A stretch of 47,735 bases of DNA from an uncultured Alphaproteobacteria bacterium (GTDB lineage Bacteria > Pseudomonadota > Alphaproteobacteria > Rhodobacterales > Rhodobacteraceae). Both the position numbers and the translations under genes were made by a program. Positions 1 through 10,200 of the stretch are shown in pieces. A model generated the notes under the pieces. It made no database searches, had not been told where the DNA came from, and saw only the letters and a list, made by a program, of their open reading frames with translations. The DNA lies in contig CACIJG010000014.1 of NCBI GenBank assembly GCA_902586885.1, forward strand, positions 1 to 47,735. The letters run 5' to 3'. Numbering within the stretch: position 1 is the first letter of the stretch; each line of letters starts with the position of its first letter.

Positions 1-3000
1 AATTGACGTGACTTTTACTCCTTTAATTGACGATATTGGAGCATTAGATCTTAAAGAATTTGCCACCGCCTTCGTAAGAGCCGATTTCGTTTGTTCCTGT
101 AAGTCTGAACTCTTTACAGATGCAGAAAATGCAGTTCCAGCACTTGTTAAAGACGGATCAACAAAGTTAACATCAATTCCGTAAGTAGCCGCGGCAGCAG
201 AGGCAGCTTGCCCAAGTGTATCTCCAGCATTAAAGTCAATTTGTTCATTAATTTTGAAATTAAGAGTTTGCTTTTCTCCGGTGGAAGTTGTTGTTTGCTT
301 CACTAGCCCTTCAACTAATGGGTCTGCGGTAGCGGTATTTGTAGCTCCCCCAGTTACTACTGATTGAAATGAACTAGCAGATTCTAAGTTGAGGAGACCA
401 CCAAAACGTCCAGAGTCTATCAATTTAACTTGACGAAATCTTAAAGCATGACTGTTGGCTGTCTCTGCACCACCCGGTGTTAGTTTTACATCAGAACCGT
501 TTGCAGAACCAGTAGCTAACTTAAAGTCGCCAGTTTCTGTATCTACCGACTTAACATAATAAATAACCCCACCGTTGTTTAAAGCTCCAGAAGTAGTATC
601 TGATAATGTGGAAACTGTTAGACCTGTGGTAGTTTCTCCTCCGGCTATAATTCTACCGATAACGGTATCGCCGACTCGTAGTCCATGAGAATTTCCAGCA
701 GAAATTGTACCATCTATATTCATTTGTCCTGCAGGAACGTCAATCGGAGCTGCAACGCCTGCATTGTTTTGCCTTAGGTAAGTACCTAGTGTAATAGGAT
801 CTGTATTGCCACGAGCGTGCATGGTAGCGGTATTGTCACCAATGGGCTTTGCGTTCTTATCAACAAATCTAGTTTTAAGTGTTAAACCGCTTGATGAAGA
901 ATAAGATGATAAAGAAATATCTTCACCATCAACACTTTCCAAAACTATACGTGTTTTATCTTTTGACAAAAATACATTAATACCAACTTGACCAGACTGT
1001 TGATTTAATGACTCATATAGTGCGGTTAAGTCTGTTGATGTTGTAGAGGTTGTTATCTTTATTGGTTTCTGATTTCTGGACTCAATGTCAAAGGAAATTT
1101 CACCATTTCCGCTAAGGCTATATAATTCAATACGATTATTAGCAGAGGCTCTAATACCTAGGTCAGACATATTCTCATTAATTTGATTTGCTGCAAATTT
1201 AGCTGAGCTACCAGCGGGAATGGTAGTGTTCAAAGTATCACCAGCGAGGTTAGGAAAATAAATATTAAGTTCATATGCAGCAGATGTTGCGCTTGCTGGT
1301 AAGGACCCCAGTCCAAGTTGTGCCTTTCTACCAACTCCATCACCACCTAAGGGTATAGAAAATAGACCTGCTGGATTGACTCGCTCTAAGTTTAATCCCC
1401 TATAGCCAACAGGTTCATTTAAATTGAGATAGTCTGCATTGTAAACCGCTTGATCAGAAAATCCGTTTGCGGTTGACATAAAAGTTGATTTCTCAAGTTT
1501 AGTCAATGGTGATCCAGCGATATGTCTCCCCTCCCGCGTAAAAATCTGAACGTTGGAAGCATTTTCTGACGCTTGTTTAACTGCGTTTATAGTCGACGCA
1601 CCTGCCGTAATTGTAGCTCCAGTTGCAAAATCGCCTGATGCTAGAGACAAAGTTAAATTACCTGCATTTCCAGATGCAAAAATTCCTAAACTTGCTAAAG
1701 TAACGCCATTCCCAGTATTATTTAACTCGCCCAAGTTTAAATATTTTGCTATTTCAGAAGCATCTTCCCATGCACCGGTAGCGGGATTCTCCGTATTTGC
1801 AGGTTTAACTTTGAAAACATCACCATAAGCAATATCAAAGTTGTAGGCTGTTCCACCTACCGTAAAACCTAATTGACTCGCTGTAGAAAGATCACTCGTT
1901 GACATTGTAAATTGTAAAGCAGATTGCTTTGCGAAGCTTGCCAATTGTATTGCTTCCGTTGCTTTTGGAATTGAAGCTACAAATCCATCATTGAAAAATG
2001 TTGTTGACGAGATTGGTGATAAGGAGTTAGTAAATACGCTGTTTATCTTTGCCAGCTTAGTATCTTGAATAGTTCCTATAGAGTCTGCAGAGATACTTGC
2101 ATCACTCATGTTTTTAGTATCAGCTGAAATAAGAAAACTTGCTGAAGCAGCTATATCTTCTGCGCGTCTAAGAGCAAACTCCATATCTTTAGCAAAACTA
2201 TTTGATGGATTTATCGTAATTTCATCTCCGTCACTTGCTGTTCCAAGTAGGGTAATAGTAATTCCCTGGGTAGAGATTGAAGTTAAATCACTACCTAGTT
2301 CAGTATTTGCTACATCATATGCTATCCACTCTTCTCTTGGCTCAGAATACACCAGTCTTACCGGATCTGGATTGATAAGACCTCCACCGGAAGCTGTAGC
2401 TGAAGCTGTTGTATTTCCTTGGTTGGTAGGGTTTTGATTAGATGTAAATCCAACGGAAGTAAACATATCTTTACCTTTGACGCCGTCTAATGTAAGACCT
2501 TTTTTATGCTGATCATTAATTTCCTGTGCAAATTTTTGAGCCAAACTATCTAAATCCTTTATAGTCTGTTCAATAGTTTTAGAGGAATCTATCAATCCTC
2601 TTAAAGCACCATTAGTAATTTGGTTTGTAGGACTGTTCAGAGTTCCTGGCCCCAATATAACTTTAATGTCAGTACTTTCTTCGTCTAAACCCAGAGTAAT
2701 TCGCTTAGCCTCTTCAACTATTTTAGGGCCACTACCAGACCCACCTAGTCTTACAATAGCAGCGTTTTTGTTCGTATAGGTAACAGTAACTTCAAGAGTC
2801 TTACTAAGCTCATCAATAAGTCTATCTCTATTATCAAGTAGGGCATTTGCAGCACCTCCTGAAGTAGAGCTTGAAAGTAATTTAGAGTTAACGTTAAGGA
2901 TCTCCTTGGTAAGAATGTTAACAGTATCTATCTCTTGTTGGGCATGAGTTTTAGCACCGGTTTTTAACTGCTTTAGTACTTCGGAAGTTCTGCTAAAGGT

Positions 3001-3438
3001 AGCGGCAACGTTTTTTCCTTCTTCAACAGCTACAACTCTTGCGGCAACGTCAGCAGGAGAGGCTGCAACTTCTTGAAGAGATGAAAAGAATAAGCCTAAG
3101 GAGGAACCTAGGTCTGCATCACCAGGAAGCAGTAGATCCTCTAATTCACTAATTTTTTCTAGAAAGTTATTTGCTGTCTCTTCCCTAGAAAAAGAGTTTC
3201 TTTTTCTATCCAATAGATAGGCATCAAATGATCTCTTTATGTCTTCTACTCTAACTCCAAGTCCGGTACCATCCTGAATTTGAGTGATACCGCCCTGACC
3301 TGAGCTCACTTCTGTAAGAGTAGCCTCTCTTCTTTTGTATCCATCTGTATTGATATTAGCAATGTTTTGACCCGTTACGGACAAAGCCTGTCTGTAAGAT
3401 TGAACTCCACTTTTTCCTATGTCAAATAAACTTGGCAT
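1..3438 (-). CDS. flgK: Flagellar hook-associated protein 1, FlgK (partial, giant form)
   Basis: FlgK forms the first junction ring between hook and filament. The reading frame is open without a stop from the ATG at 3438 to the window edge, at least 1146 codons, so the C-terminus is missing. The N-terminus has the rod/hook-family D0 pattern: SGVQSYRQALSVTGQNIANI, then NTDGYKRRE. It continues with the helical D1 region typical of FlgK (RKRNSFSREETANNFL, LGSSLGLFFSSLQEVA). The rest is Ser/Thr/Gly/Asn-rich, with beta-type surface domains. Known FlgK proteins are mostly about 450-750 aa, so this one carries large insertions. The gene lies 5 bases after flgJ as the last visible gene of the flgB operon. 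Identification is strong from the N-terminus and position; the C-terminal D0 helix cannot be checked. Confidence 0.9.
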   Translation of the reverse strand, partial: MPSLFDIGKSGVQSYRQALSVTGQNIANINTDGYKRREATLTEVSSGQGGITQIQDGTGLGVRVEDIKRSFDAYLLDRKRNSFSREETANNFLEKISELEDLLLPGDADLGSSLGLFFSSLQEVAASPADVAARVVAVEEGKNVAATFSRTSEVLKQLKTGAKTHAQQEIDTVNILTKEILNVNSKLLSSSTSGGAANALLDNRDRLIDELSKTLEVTVTYTNKNAAIVRLGGSGSGPKIVEEAKRITLGLDEESTDIKVILGPGTLNSPTNQITNGALRGLIDSSKTIEQTIKDLDSLAQKFAQEINDQHKKGLTLDGVKGKDMFTSVGFTSNQNPTNQGNTTASATASGGGLINPDPVRLVYSEPREEWIAYDVANTELGSDLTSISTQGITITLLGTASDGDEITINPSNSFAKDMEFALRRAEDIAASASFLISADTKNMSDASISADSIGTIQDTKLAKINSVFTNSLSPISSTTFFNDGFVASIPKATEAIQLASFAKQSALQFTMSTSDLSTASQLGFTVGGTAYNFDIAYGDVFKVKPANTENPATGAWEDASEIAKYLNLGELNNTGNGVTLASLGIFASGNAGNLTLSLASGDFATGATITAGASTINAVKQASENASNVQIFTREGRHIAGSPLTKLEKSTFMSTANGFSDQAVYNADYLNLNEPVGYRGLNLERVNPAGLFSIPLGGDGVGRKAQLGLGSLPASATSAAYELNIYFPNLAGDTLNTTIPAGSSAKFAANQINENMSDLGIRASANNRIELYSLSGNGEISFDIESRNQKPIKITTSTTSTDLTALYESLNQQSGQVGINVFLSKDKTRIVLESVDGEDISLSSYSSSSGLTLKTRFVDKNAKPIGDNTATMHARGNTDPITLGTYLRQNNAGVAAPIDVPAGQMNIDGTISAGNSHGLRVGDTVIGRIIAGGETTTGLTVSTLSDTTSGALNNGGVIYYVKSVDTETGDFKLATGSANGSDVKLTPGGAETANSHALRFRQVKLIDSGRFGGLLNLESASSFQSVVTGGATNTATADPLVEGLVKQTTTSTGEKQTLNFKINEQIDFNAGDTLGQAASAAAATYGIDVNFVDPSLTSAGTAFSASVKSSDLQEQTKSALTKAVANSLRSNAPISSIKGVKVTSI

Positions 3439-3443
3439 ATTAT

Positions 3444-3737
3444 TTACTCAGTAGTGTTTTTGTCAAATTGTCTTACAAGAGCGTCTGCAATGCCTAAATC
3501 CAGTTCGATAGCTAAGCTTCTAGATCTTTCTTGATCAAGCAATGAGCCAAACTTGTCCTCTTCGTCGCTTGAAAACAGGCCATCTGATAATTTGCTTTCT
3601 CTGGCCTGTTTAAGCATTTGATTTATAAACATTGCCTCAAATTCTTCTGCCAATTCTCTCAGATCAGCTTTTTCATTATTTCTCTGAAAAAGGGTGAAAC
3701 CAGTATCTTGAATTTGATTTATGAACTTAGTTTCCAT
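3444..3737 (-). CDS. flgJ: Rod-binding protein FlgJ, single-domain form
   Basis: This 97-residue protein matches only the N-terminal rod-scaffold half of FlgJ: a helix with LAEEFEAMFINQMLKQARES, then FGSLLDQERSRSLAIELDLG and IADALVRQF. The peptidoglycan-hydrolase half found in Enterobacteria is absent, which is common in Alphaproteobacteria, so wall cutting for rod passage must come from another enzyme. It sits between flgI (8-base gap) and flgK (5-base gap). It should act in the periplasm as the cap or scaffold for rod polymerisation. The family is clear; the lack of a hydrolase domain is directly seen. Confidence 0.88.
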   Translation of the reverse strand: METKFINQIQDTGFTLFQRNNEKADLRELAEEFEAMFINQMLKQARESKLSDGLFSSDEEDKFGSLLDQERSRSLAIELDLGIADALVRQFDKNTTE

Positions 3738-3745
3738 AACGATAC

Positions 3746-4885
3746 CTATATTATGATTAATTCTGCTCTAAGTGCACCTGACTCTCTAAGGGCTTCTAAG
3801 ATAGCAACAAGATCGGAAGATCCAGCACCGACTGAGTTTATTGTGTCAACTATCGTTGAAAGTGATACACCGGGATCGAATACGAATGCCCTTGCAGGTT
3901 CCTCGGTAACTTCTATATCAGTTTCTGGAGTTACAACAGCGTCTCCGGGAGTAGTAACAACCTGATTTTCATTGACAACAGCACCACCAGTAGCAGTTAC
4001 TTTTTTCTTCTCGTCTATTTTCACAGTTAAAGAGCCATGTGTTACTGCTGCAGGGGTTACGCGGACGTCACCACCAATAACAATTGTCCCGGTTCTTGCA
4101 TTTACTACAACTTTAGCTGCAGGCCGAGAGGGTTGAACTTCAATATTTTCTAAAAGACTGACAAAGGCAACTTTTTGACTTGGGTCTTTTGGAGATCTTA
4201 CTTTGATTGAAGAAGCATCAATTGGAACTGAAACATCGTCACCAAAAATGTCATTAATAGCCTCTGAAACGCTTAATGCGGTACTGAAGTCACCTTGATG
4301 AAGGTTCAAAATAATATTCTCTGAATTTATAAAAGGTGTTTCAACCATTTTTTCTATAGTTGCCCCTCTTGGGATTCGACCTACTGTTGGGATGTTTACT
4401 GTCAATGAGGAACCATCTCCTCCTTCAACCCCAAGACCTCCTACCACTAAGTTACCTTGTGCAACAGCATAAGTCTCTCCATCAGCACCAAGAAGGGGGG
4501 TCATAAGAAGGGTACCTCCTCTCAATGATTTTGCTTTTCCTAAAGTAGAAACAGTTACGTTAATATTTTGACCTGGTTTTCCAAATGCTCCGAGTTCTCC
4601 AGTTACCATTACTGCAGCCGTGTTTTTCCCATCCAAACCTTTTATATCTGTCGCAAGACCAAACCGAGATACCATAGATTGCATCGATTGTAACGTCAGA
4701 CCTATGTTGCCATCTCCCGTACCCGCGAGACCAACAACAATACCGTATCCAACGAGCTGATTGCTCCTAACACCTGCAATGGAAGTTAAATCCTTTAGTC
4801 TATCGGCGTTAACCAAGCATGTAGTTAAGAAAAATATCTTTACAAAGAAAAGAGAGGAAAGAATTAATTTTGGAAAATTTATCAT
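3746..4885 (-). CDS. flgI: Flagellar P-ring protein FlgI
   Basis: FlgI builds the periplasmic P-ring bushing around the rod. The sequence has a signal peptide ([14 protein letters not shown]..., Ala at the cleavage region before DRLKDL). The typical FlgI core follows: [61 protein letters not shown], and a C-terminal [21 protein letters not shown] chose the ATG at 4885, giving 379 aa. It overlaps the flgH stop in an ATGA arrangement that suggests translational coupling. An upstream in-frame ATG at 4921 would add 12 unlikely residues before the signal peptide. Length is normal for the family. Confidence 0.95.
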   Translation of the reverse strand: MINFPKLILSSLFFVKIFFLTTCLVNADRLKDLTSIAGVRSNQLVGYGIVVGLAGTGDGNIGLTLQSMQSMVSRFGLATDIKGLDGKNTAAVMVTGELGAFGKPGQNINVTVSTLGKAKSLRGGTLLMTPLLGADGETYAVAQGNLVVGGLGVEGGDGSSLTVNIPTVGRIPRGATIEKMVETPFINSENIILNLHQGDFSTALSVSEAINDIFGDDVSVPIDASSIKVRSPKDPSQKVAFVSLLENIEVQPSRPAAKVVVNARTGTIVIGGDVRVTPAAVTHGSLTVKIDEKKKVTATGGAVVNENQVVTTPGDAVVTPETDIEVTEEPARAFVFDPGVSLSTIVDTINSVGAGSSDLVAILEALRESGALRAELIII

Positions 4886-5565
4886 AATGGAGTTACAACA
4901 TCTATTAATTTTGAAAACCATCCCTTACGAGAGGTATCTGCTACATCACCTGCACCTGTATATGAGATTTTGGCGTTAGCTATTCGGCTAGATTGAACAA
5001 CGTTTTGATTTGTAATATCTTCTGGTCTTATGATACCGACTAACCTGATGTATTCATCGCCATTATTTAGCGTCAGCTTTTTCTGTCCCAAGATCTCCAT
5101 ATTTCCATTTGAAAATACTTTCGTAACTGTCACAGATAATTCACCCTTCAAAGAGTTGTTTTGCCCCGCAGAGCCCGAACCATCAAAAGATTGATCTGAT
5201 GTACTATCGAAAAGACCATCGTCTGCACCAGCCGTCATAATATTAGGTAAGTCAAATGTCATTGCACCTTTTTTAGCACTTTTTGCGGACTGAGATTTAG
5301 AGGCGCTAAAATTCTCTGAAAGAGAGACTGTCAGTATATCTCCAATCTTTGAAGCTCTTCTGTCTGTAGCAAACAATCCAGATTGGCTATTGCTGTAGAT
5401 TGAGCCATATGCATTTTTTTGAGGCTTAGTAGCTAGGTTTGGCATCGAAGGCTCAAAATCAAGAGACGCTCTTTCTTCAATTTGTGTTTGGCATCCCGTT
5501 ATAAATGAAGAGAGCAATATTACGCCCGAAATCTTATAAAACGTTTGTTTAATGAACATTATCAA
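4882..5565 (-). CDS. flgH: Flagellar L-ring lipoprotein FlgH
   Basis: FlgH forms the outer-membrane L-ring. The 227-aa product starts with a lipoprotein signal ending in the lipobox FITGC, with the acylated Cys at residue 25. It contains the family stretch [20 protein letters not shown] and the later [20 protein letters not shown] and [20 protein letters not shown] segments. These are standard FlgH landmarks. The second Met (residue 3) is an equally possible start. The stop codon overlaps the flgI start by four bases, and the gene follows flgG with an 8-base gap. Length and motifs fit the family well. Confidence 0.95.
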   Translation of the reverse strand: MIMFIKQTFYKISGVILLSSFITGCQTQIEERASLDFEPSMPNLATKPQKNAYGSIYSNSQSGLFATDRRASKIGDILTVSLSENFSASKSQSAKSAKKGAMTFDLPNIMTAGADDGLFDSTSDQSFDGSGSAGQNNSLKGELSVTVTKVFSNGNMEILGQKKLTLNNGDEYIRLVGIIRPEDITNQNVVQSSRIANAKISYTGAGDVADTSRKGWFSKLIDVVTPL

Positions 5566-5573
5566 AGCCCTTT
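5566..5573. other. Tight flgG-flgH junction
   Basis: Only 8 bases separate the flgG stop and the flgH start on the minus strand. No terminator or promoter could fit, which supports a single transcript through flgG-H-I-J-K. Confidence 0.6.
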
Positions 5574-6362
5574 TTATAGATTGTTTGAAACAAATCGCAT
5601 CATTTCGTCGACGGCAGATATAGATTTTGAACTCACTTCGTAAGCCCTTTGAGTCTCAATCATGTCAACTAACTCTTGAACTACATTTATGTTTGATGCT
5701 TCAAGAGAACCTTGAACTAACTTACCAAACCCCTCTCCAAAAGGATTTCCAATTGCTGGTGCACCAGATGCAGTTGTTTCCACAGTAAAATTCTCCCCTA
5801 TAGGTTGAAGTCCTGCCGGATTAGCAAAGTTTGCCAGAGTTAATTGGCCTACTTCCTGTGCTTCAGCTTCTCCAGCCAATTGGACGCTTACTAAGCCGTC
5901 TGCTGAAACGTTTATCTCCGTAACACCTTCTGGAATAGCAATTTCAGGTTGAAGCACATATCCACTAGGGGTTACTAAAGTTCCCTCAGCATTTCTTGAA
6001 AATGAACCATTTCTTGTAAAACCAACACGGCCGTCTGGCATAAGAATTTGGAAAAAACCACTACCATCTATTGCTAAGTCTAGAGCGTTATCAGTGTTGA
6101 TTAAACTTCCTTGAGTGTAAAGTTTTTGTGTGTTTACAATCCTTACTCCAGTACCCACTGCAAAAGCTGAACTTAAGTCAGTATCAGCAGAAGTTTGTTC
6201 GCCACTTGCTCTTTGAATTTGGTATAATAAAGACTCGAAATTAACTCGATCTTTTTTGAACCCAGTAGTATTTACGTTTGCTAGGTTGTTAGCAATCACT
6301 TGCATCTTTGTCTGTTGTGAGTTTAGGCCCGTTTTGGCCACGTGCATTGCGCTACTTGACAT
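5574..6362 (-). CDS. flgG: Distal rod protein FlgG
   Basis: FlgG polymerises into the distal rod that passes through the P and L rings. The 262-aa sequence has the N-terminal D0 motif (TKMQVIANNLANVNTTGFKK), the central DLAIDGSGFFQILMPDGRVG with FTRNGSF, and the C-terminal SNINVVQELVDMIETQRAYE. The last run is the FlgG-type version of the D0 helix, and length is exactly typical. A 56-base gap separates it from flgF upstream; no promoter pattern was seen there. Context between flgF and flgH supports the assignment. Confidence 0.96.
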   Translation of the reverse strand: MSSSAMHVAKTGLNSQQTKMQVIANNLANVNTTGFKKDRVNFESLLYQIQRASGEQTSADTDLSSAFAVGTGVRIVNTQKLYTQGSLINTDNALDLAIDGSGFFQILMPDGRVGFTRNGSFSRNAEGTLVTPSGYVLQPEIAIPEGVTEINVSADGLVSVQLAGEAEAQEVGQLTLANFANPAGLQPIGENFTVETTASGAPAIGNPFGEGFGKLVQGSLEASNINVVQELVDMIETQRAYEVSSKSISAVDEMMRFVSNNL

Positions 6363-6418
6363 CTTTACTCTCCTTGATGAATACTTATGTATTCATAGCA
6401 AGAGCTATGCCAAAATTA

Positions 6419-7180
6419 TCAGGTAGGTAATCTCATCAAGCTGGTACCACCCTCATCAATCTCTTTTGAGAGCGAAATTAATTTAACATTAATCTCAAAT
6501 TGACGCTGATCTTCCATAGTGCCAACCAATTCACTTATTGGGTCAACATTGCTAGCCTCAAGAAAACCTTGAGACAAAACTGCTCCTTGGTCTGCATCAG
6601 GAACGCCTCCACTAGCCAACCTTAATTGACCATCCAAGGTTTTTACCAGAGGGTCTTCTTCGCTACCTCCAAGGCTTGTTCCTATCGTTCCAATAAGTTG
6701 TCTTTCTCCATCAGCACCATTTAAAGGTTCGATGTAAACATCGCCGTTTTCGCTGACAATCATTTTTTTGTTTGGTGGAATTTCTAAGGGAGCTCCACCA
6801 GTATCCAAGACTTTGGAGCCGGCTCCATCTACTAACAGTCCAGTATTTGACACAGAGAAATCGCCTCTTCTTGAAAGCGCAGGGCCTCCTGACTTTGGTT
6901 GAACAATAAAAAAACCTGGTCCGTTAATAGCAATATCTGTCTCTAGCCCAGTTGGATTAAGTTGACCTTGTTTATTGGAGAAACCGTTTGCTCCGTCATG
7001 AATAGCAAATACTCTTGTATCAAACTGTTTGTCCTCATGCAGAAAGCCTGAAGTAAAGTTAGTATTTGTATCTTTTCTGTGACCTGGCACATTTAGGTTG
7101 GACATATTTTGAGCTCTTACCGACCTATTCGCTGATAAGTTCTTAAGAGTATTAAGAGCTGTATGAATCATCCTATCCAT
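6419..7180 (-). CDS. flgF: Proximal rod protein FlgF
   Basis: FlgF is a proximal rod subunit. The 253-aa product starts MDRMIHTALNTLKNLSANRS and has a somewhat divergent D0 (RAQNMSNLNVPGHRKD). The central rod-family segment is ETDIAINGPGFFIVQPKSGG with LSRRGDFSV, and the C-terminal D0 is SNVDPISELVGTMEDQRQFE. The N-terminal motif is less standard than in FlgG, as is usual for FlgF in this group. It lies 26 bases after flgE and before flgG, the canonical position. A preceding TTTCTCC (forward) gives a GGAGAAA ribosome site on the coding strand. Confidence 0.9.
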   Translation of the reverse strand: MDRMIHTALNTLKNLSANRSVRAQNMSNLNVPGHRKDTNTNFTSGFLHEDKQFDTRVFAIHDGANGFSNKQGQLNPTGLETDIAINGPGFFIVQPKSGGPALSRRGDFSVSNTGLLVDGAGSKVLDTGGAPLEIPPNKKMIVSENGDVYIEPLNGADGERQLIGTIGTSLGGSEEDPLVKTLDGQLRLASGGVPDADQGAVLSQGFLEASNVDPISELVGTMEDQRQFEINVKLISLSKEIDEGGTSLMRLPT

Positions 7181-7206
7181 TAGTTTCTCCTGTTAAATTA
7201 TCAGTC

Positions 7207-10200
7207 TTATCCTCTAATATTAATGATTGTTTGCGTTAAGGTGGTAGTCGTCTCAATAGCTTTTGCAGAAGCTTGGAAGTTTCGTTGTGCAGTAATGAGA
7301 TTCACTAGCTCTTCCGTGATATCAACGTTGGAACGTTCCAACGAACCTGAAAGAATATTTCCAAAACCTTCAGCTCCAGCTTCACCTACCTGCGCCGTAC
7401 CTGAAACCGCTGTTTCTACATAGGTTGCGTTACCAATCTGTTTAAGACCATTTTGGTTATTAAAGTTAGCCACAACAATTTTTCCAAGTGGATTGTTTTG
7501 ACCGTTCGTATAGTTAGCTCTGATAGTTCCCGAAGCATCAATTTCCAATCCGTCCAATCTACCAGAAGTAAATCCGTCTTGATTAACACTTAGAACAGAG
7601 AAAGGCTGGGCAAACTGTGTTGATGAACCAAAATCTATGTTAAGAGAGATAGAAAAACCTTCTTCCTGTTTCTCATAATGTACATCTTGTTTTGGATTTA
7701 CCAGTTTACCAGTCTTATCAAAGGTAAGCTCTCCCTCATCAATATATAGAGGATAGTAACCATCAACCATATTTTCAGGTGGAGCTTCCACTACTTTTCC
7801 TTCCGCGTCAACATAAAGTGCTACCCCATCCTTATTTGTCGCTTGAACAAGATTATAGATTTTTGGAACTGTACCAACACCAAGAGGAACATCATCTAGT
7901 CCAAGACGTGCTGCTCCCTTAACTTTGATGGTAGATGTGTCTCCAGCCGTTCCTGTAGTGAATTCAAAGCTGTTGGAAGAGGCATTAAATTTGGCAGTAA
8001 CACCGCCAACTGTCTCGCCTGTCACTGGATCCATAATTTGATTTATTTTCGACTGTAAAGCTTCAGCCAGCGTTGAACCAACATAAAATCCAGGTGGAAT
8101 AGTGATCACACCACTAATACCATTAACTGAAACGTTGAAAATATTTTCACCGTTAGTCGTAGAAAGTCTAAAAACTTCATTTAATGGCTCTGTAGCAGTT
8201 GCACCTATGGCCTTTGCTGACGTTGCTGATAGTCCCTTACCCGCAGTAAACTCTGCTTCAGTTTTTGTTGAGCCAACTCCAAGAAGGTTGTTGTCTCCCG
8301 AGAAGTAATCGGTGCTATCAACTACGGCTCCCGTAGCATCTAATGCATATCGACCGACTTGAATGTTAGACGCCTTTTGAGTTGAGGTAACTCCCAAAGC
8401 TCCCTGAGCTGCTATTTGTTCTCCTGTGGTTCCACTAGAAATCTTAAATGACTTTTTGTCACTATTATATTCAACTTCGATTCCATATCGTTTATCGTTT
8501 AATTGAATTTCTTCACCATCCGCTACGAAACTTTCCCCAGATAAAATCTCTCCACCTCTAATCAAGGTGCTTGGAGAGTCATCCTTAGAAACAAGGCCCA
8601 GATTGTTGGTATCTGTAGCTGTGCCTTTACCATAAATAGTGAAAGAGTTGAAATTACTGTCTGTTCCAGTACCAAGAACTGTTCTATCTACCGTAAACTG
8701 TAATCTCTGATTGATTTCGTCATAAGTAACCTTTACGGGTGGATTTAATTCGTCAACCCATTGTACTGTCTCATTATTTGCTTTGGAGTATGTTTGCAAA
8801 CCAAGCATCGCTTTTGTGCCTGTAGTGTTGTTTGTTTGATATGTGGCAGTAAAAGCGGAAAAAGCACCGGCGGCTGCATCGTTTCCTGGGTCAGTTTGTT
8901 TAGCGGTACCAGTTTCTCTTATAACTATTTTTTTACTTGCAAAGTTAACAGGCGCGTCTTCGTAAACATTTTGGGCACCCTCAAAAAATGCTTCAACATT
9001 TGTAGAAGGGTTATACATTACATTTAACTTATTCCCAGCAGTATTTTTGACATTGAAATCTGCGTCTGGAAAACCTAGACCGGTTGTATTTATTTGAACG
9101 TAGGCATTAGTACTATTTGACGCTGCGTCTGTATATTGAACACTGGAAATTGTGAATTCGCGACCATTTAAATAAGATGCCTGGGTATTCTCTGTGGCAT
9201 CAAAATCGCCACTTAATCTTATTTTCCCGTTAGCTTGAAAAATTGGATTATTAGAACTCACTCCTGTGAAATAAATTCTTAACGTATTTTCTGTAGTGGA
9301 ATACATTATCTTATTTTGGGCGGCGTTCGTAGCGTTGCCAGCACTATCATTTACATTAGCAGGTGTTGTGGCCACTTGTTGTTTGCCATCATACACGCTT
9401 AGATTAGGCTTATTATCAAAATAAGAGTAAACTAGGTGCTTAGTAGCAGTATCATCTGGAGTACCTGCGCTTGCTGGTGTTCCATAATCGTTTGACGTAT
9501 GAGTAAATGAAATTACGTCATTAGTTTCATATATCGTATCTATAGTTGTTCCAGCGGCTCTAGTAAATTGTAACTTCTCAATTCCAAGCGCAGCTTTTTG
9601 AGTAGTATTGGATGAAGCATAGGTATTCAGTGCTTCGTTTACACGGGCCTGAACGTGAGCAAGGAACTCATCTCTAGTAAAGTCAGGAGACGCTCCAGTA
9701 AGATTTATTCTGTTAGCTCCACCGACTTGTTGAGAGGTTACATAACTATCTGTTAGTAGATCGACAGTAATAGCCGCATCCAAAGATGAAGTTGAACCAT
9801 CAGCATTTAATTTTGATAAATCGATATTAATTTCATCGTCAACATTTCTAACAACTTGAATTTTTTTATCGTCTCCATATGCTTCGTTAATAGCACGTTC
9901 TACTTCTTTCGCTAATTGAGCCGCATTATATTTACCGGGACGGATATCAATATTTACCGGTTGGTCAGCACTATCAACATTAAGTGTAAGAAAGTTCTTA
10001 CCCCAATAAATATCACTATCGGTGAGCTTTCCTGCCTCCACTGTAGCGTTGTATAATAGTGGGTCTGTAACCACTTCAACTAGTTTGTCACCTTCTTCAC
10101 CAAAGTCAAAAGCCGTTAACTCACCCTGAATATTGGCTGCCGTTGATGGCACCTGAGTTTTTAAGTCATCTAATTTATATAGAGGTGATCCTTTTCCTTC

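Noticed and set aside
1553-2437. Plus-strand open frames inside flgK
   Set aside because: They lie opposite a continuous 1146-codon FlgK frame and have no ribosome site or family likeness.
8761-9027. Plus-strand Cys-rich open frame (88 aa) opposite flgE
   Set aside because: Antisense shadow of a well-supported gene; Cys richness comes from the reversed Thr/Asn-rich coding strand.
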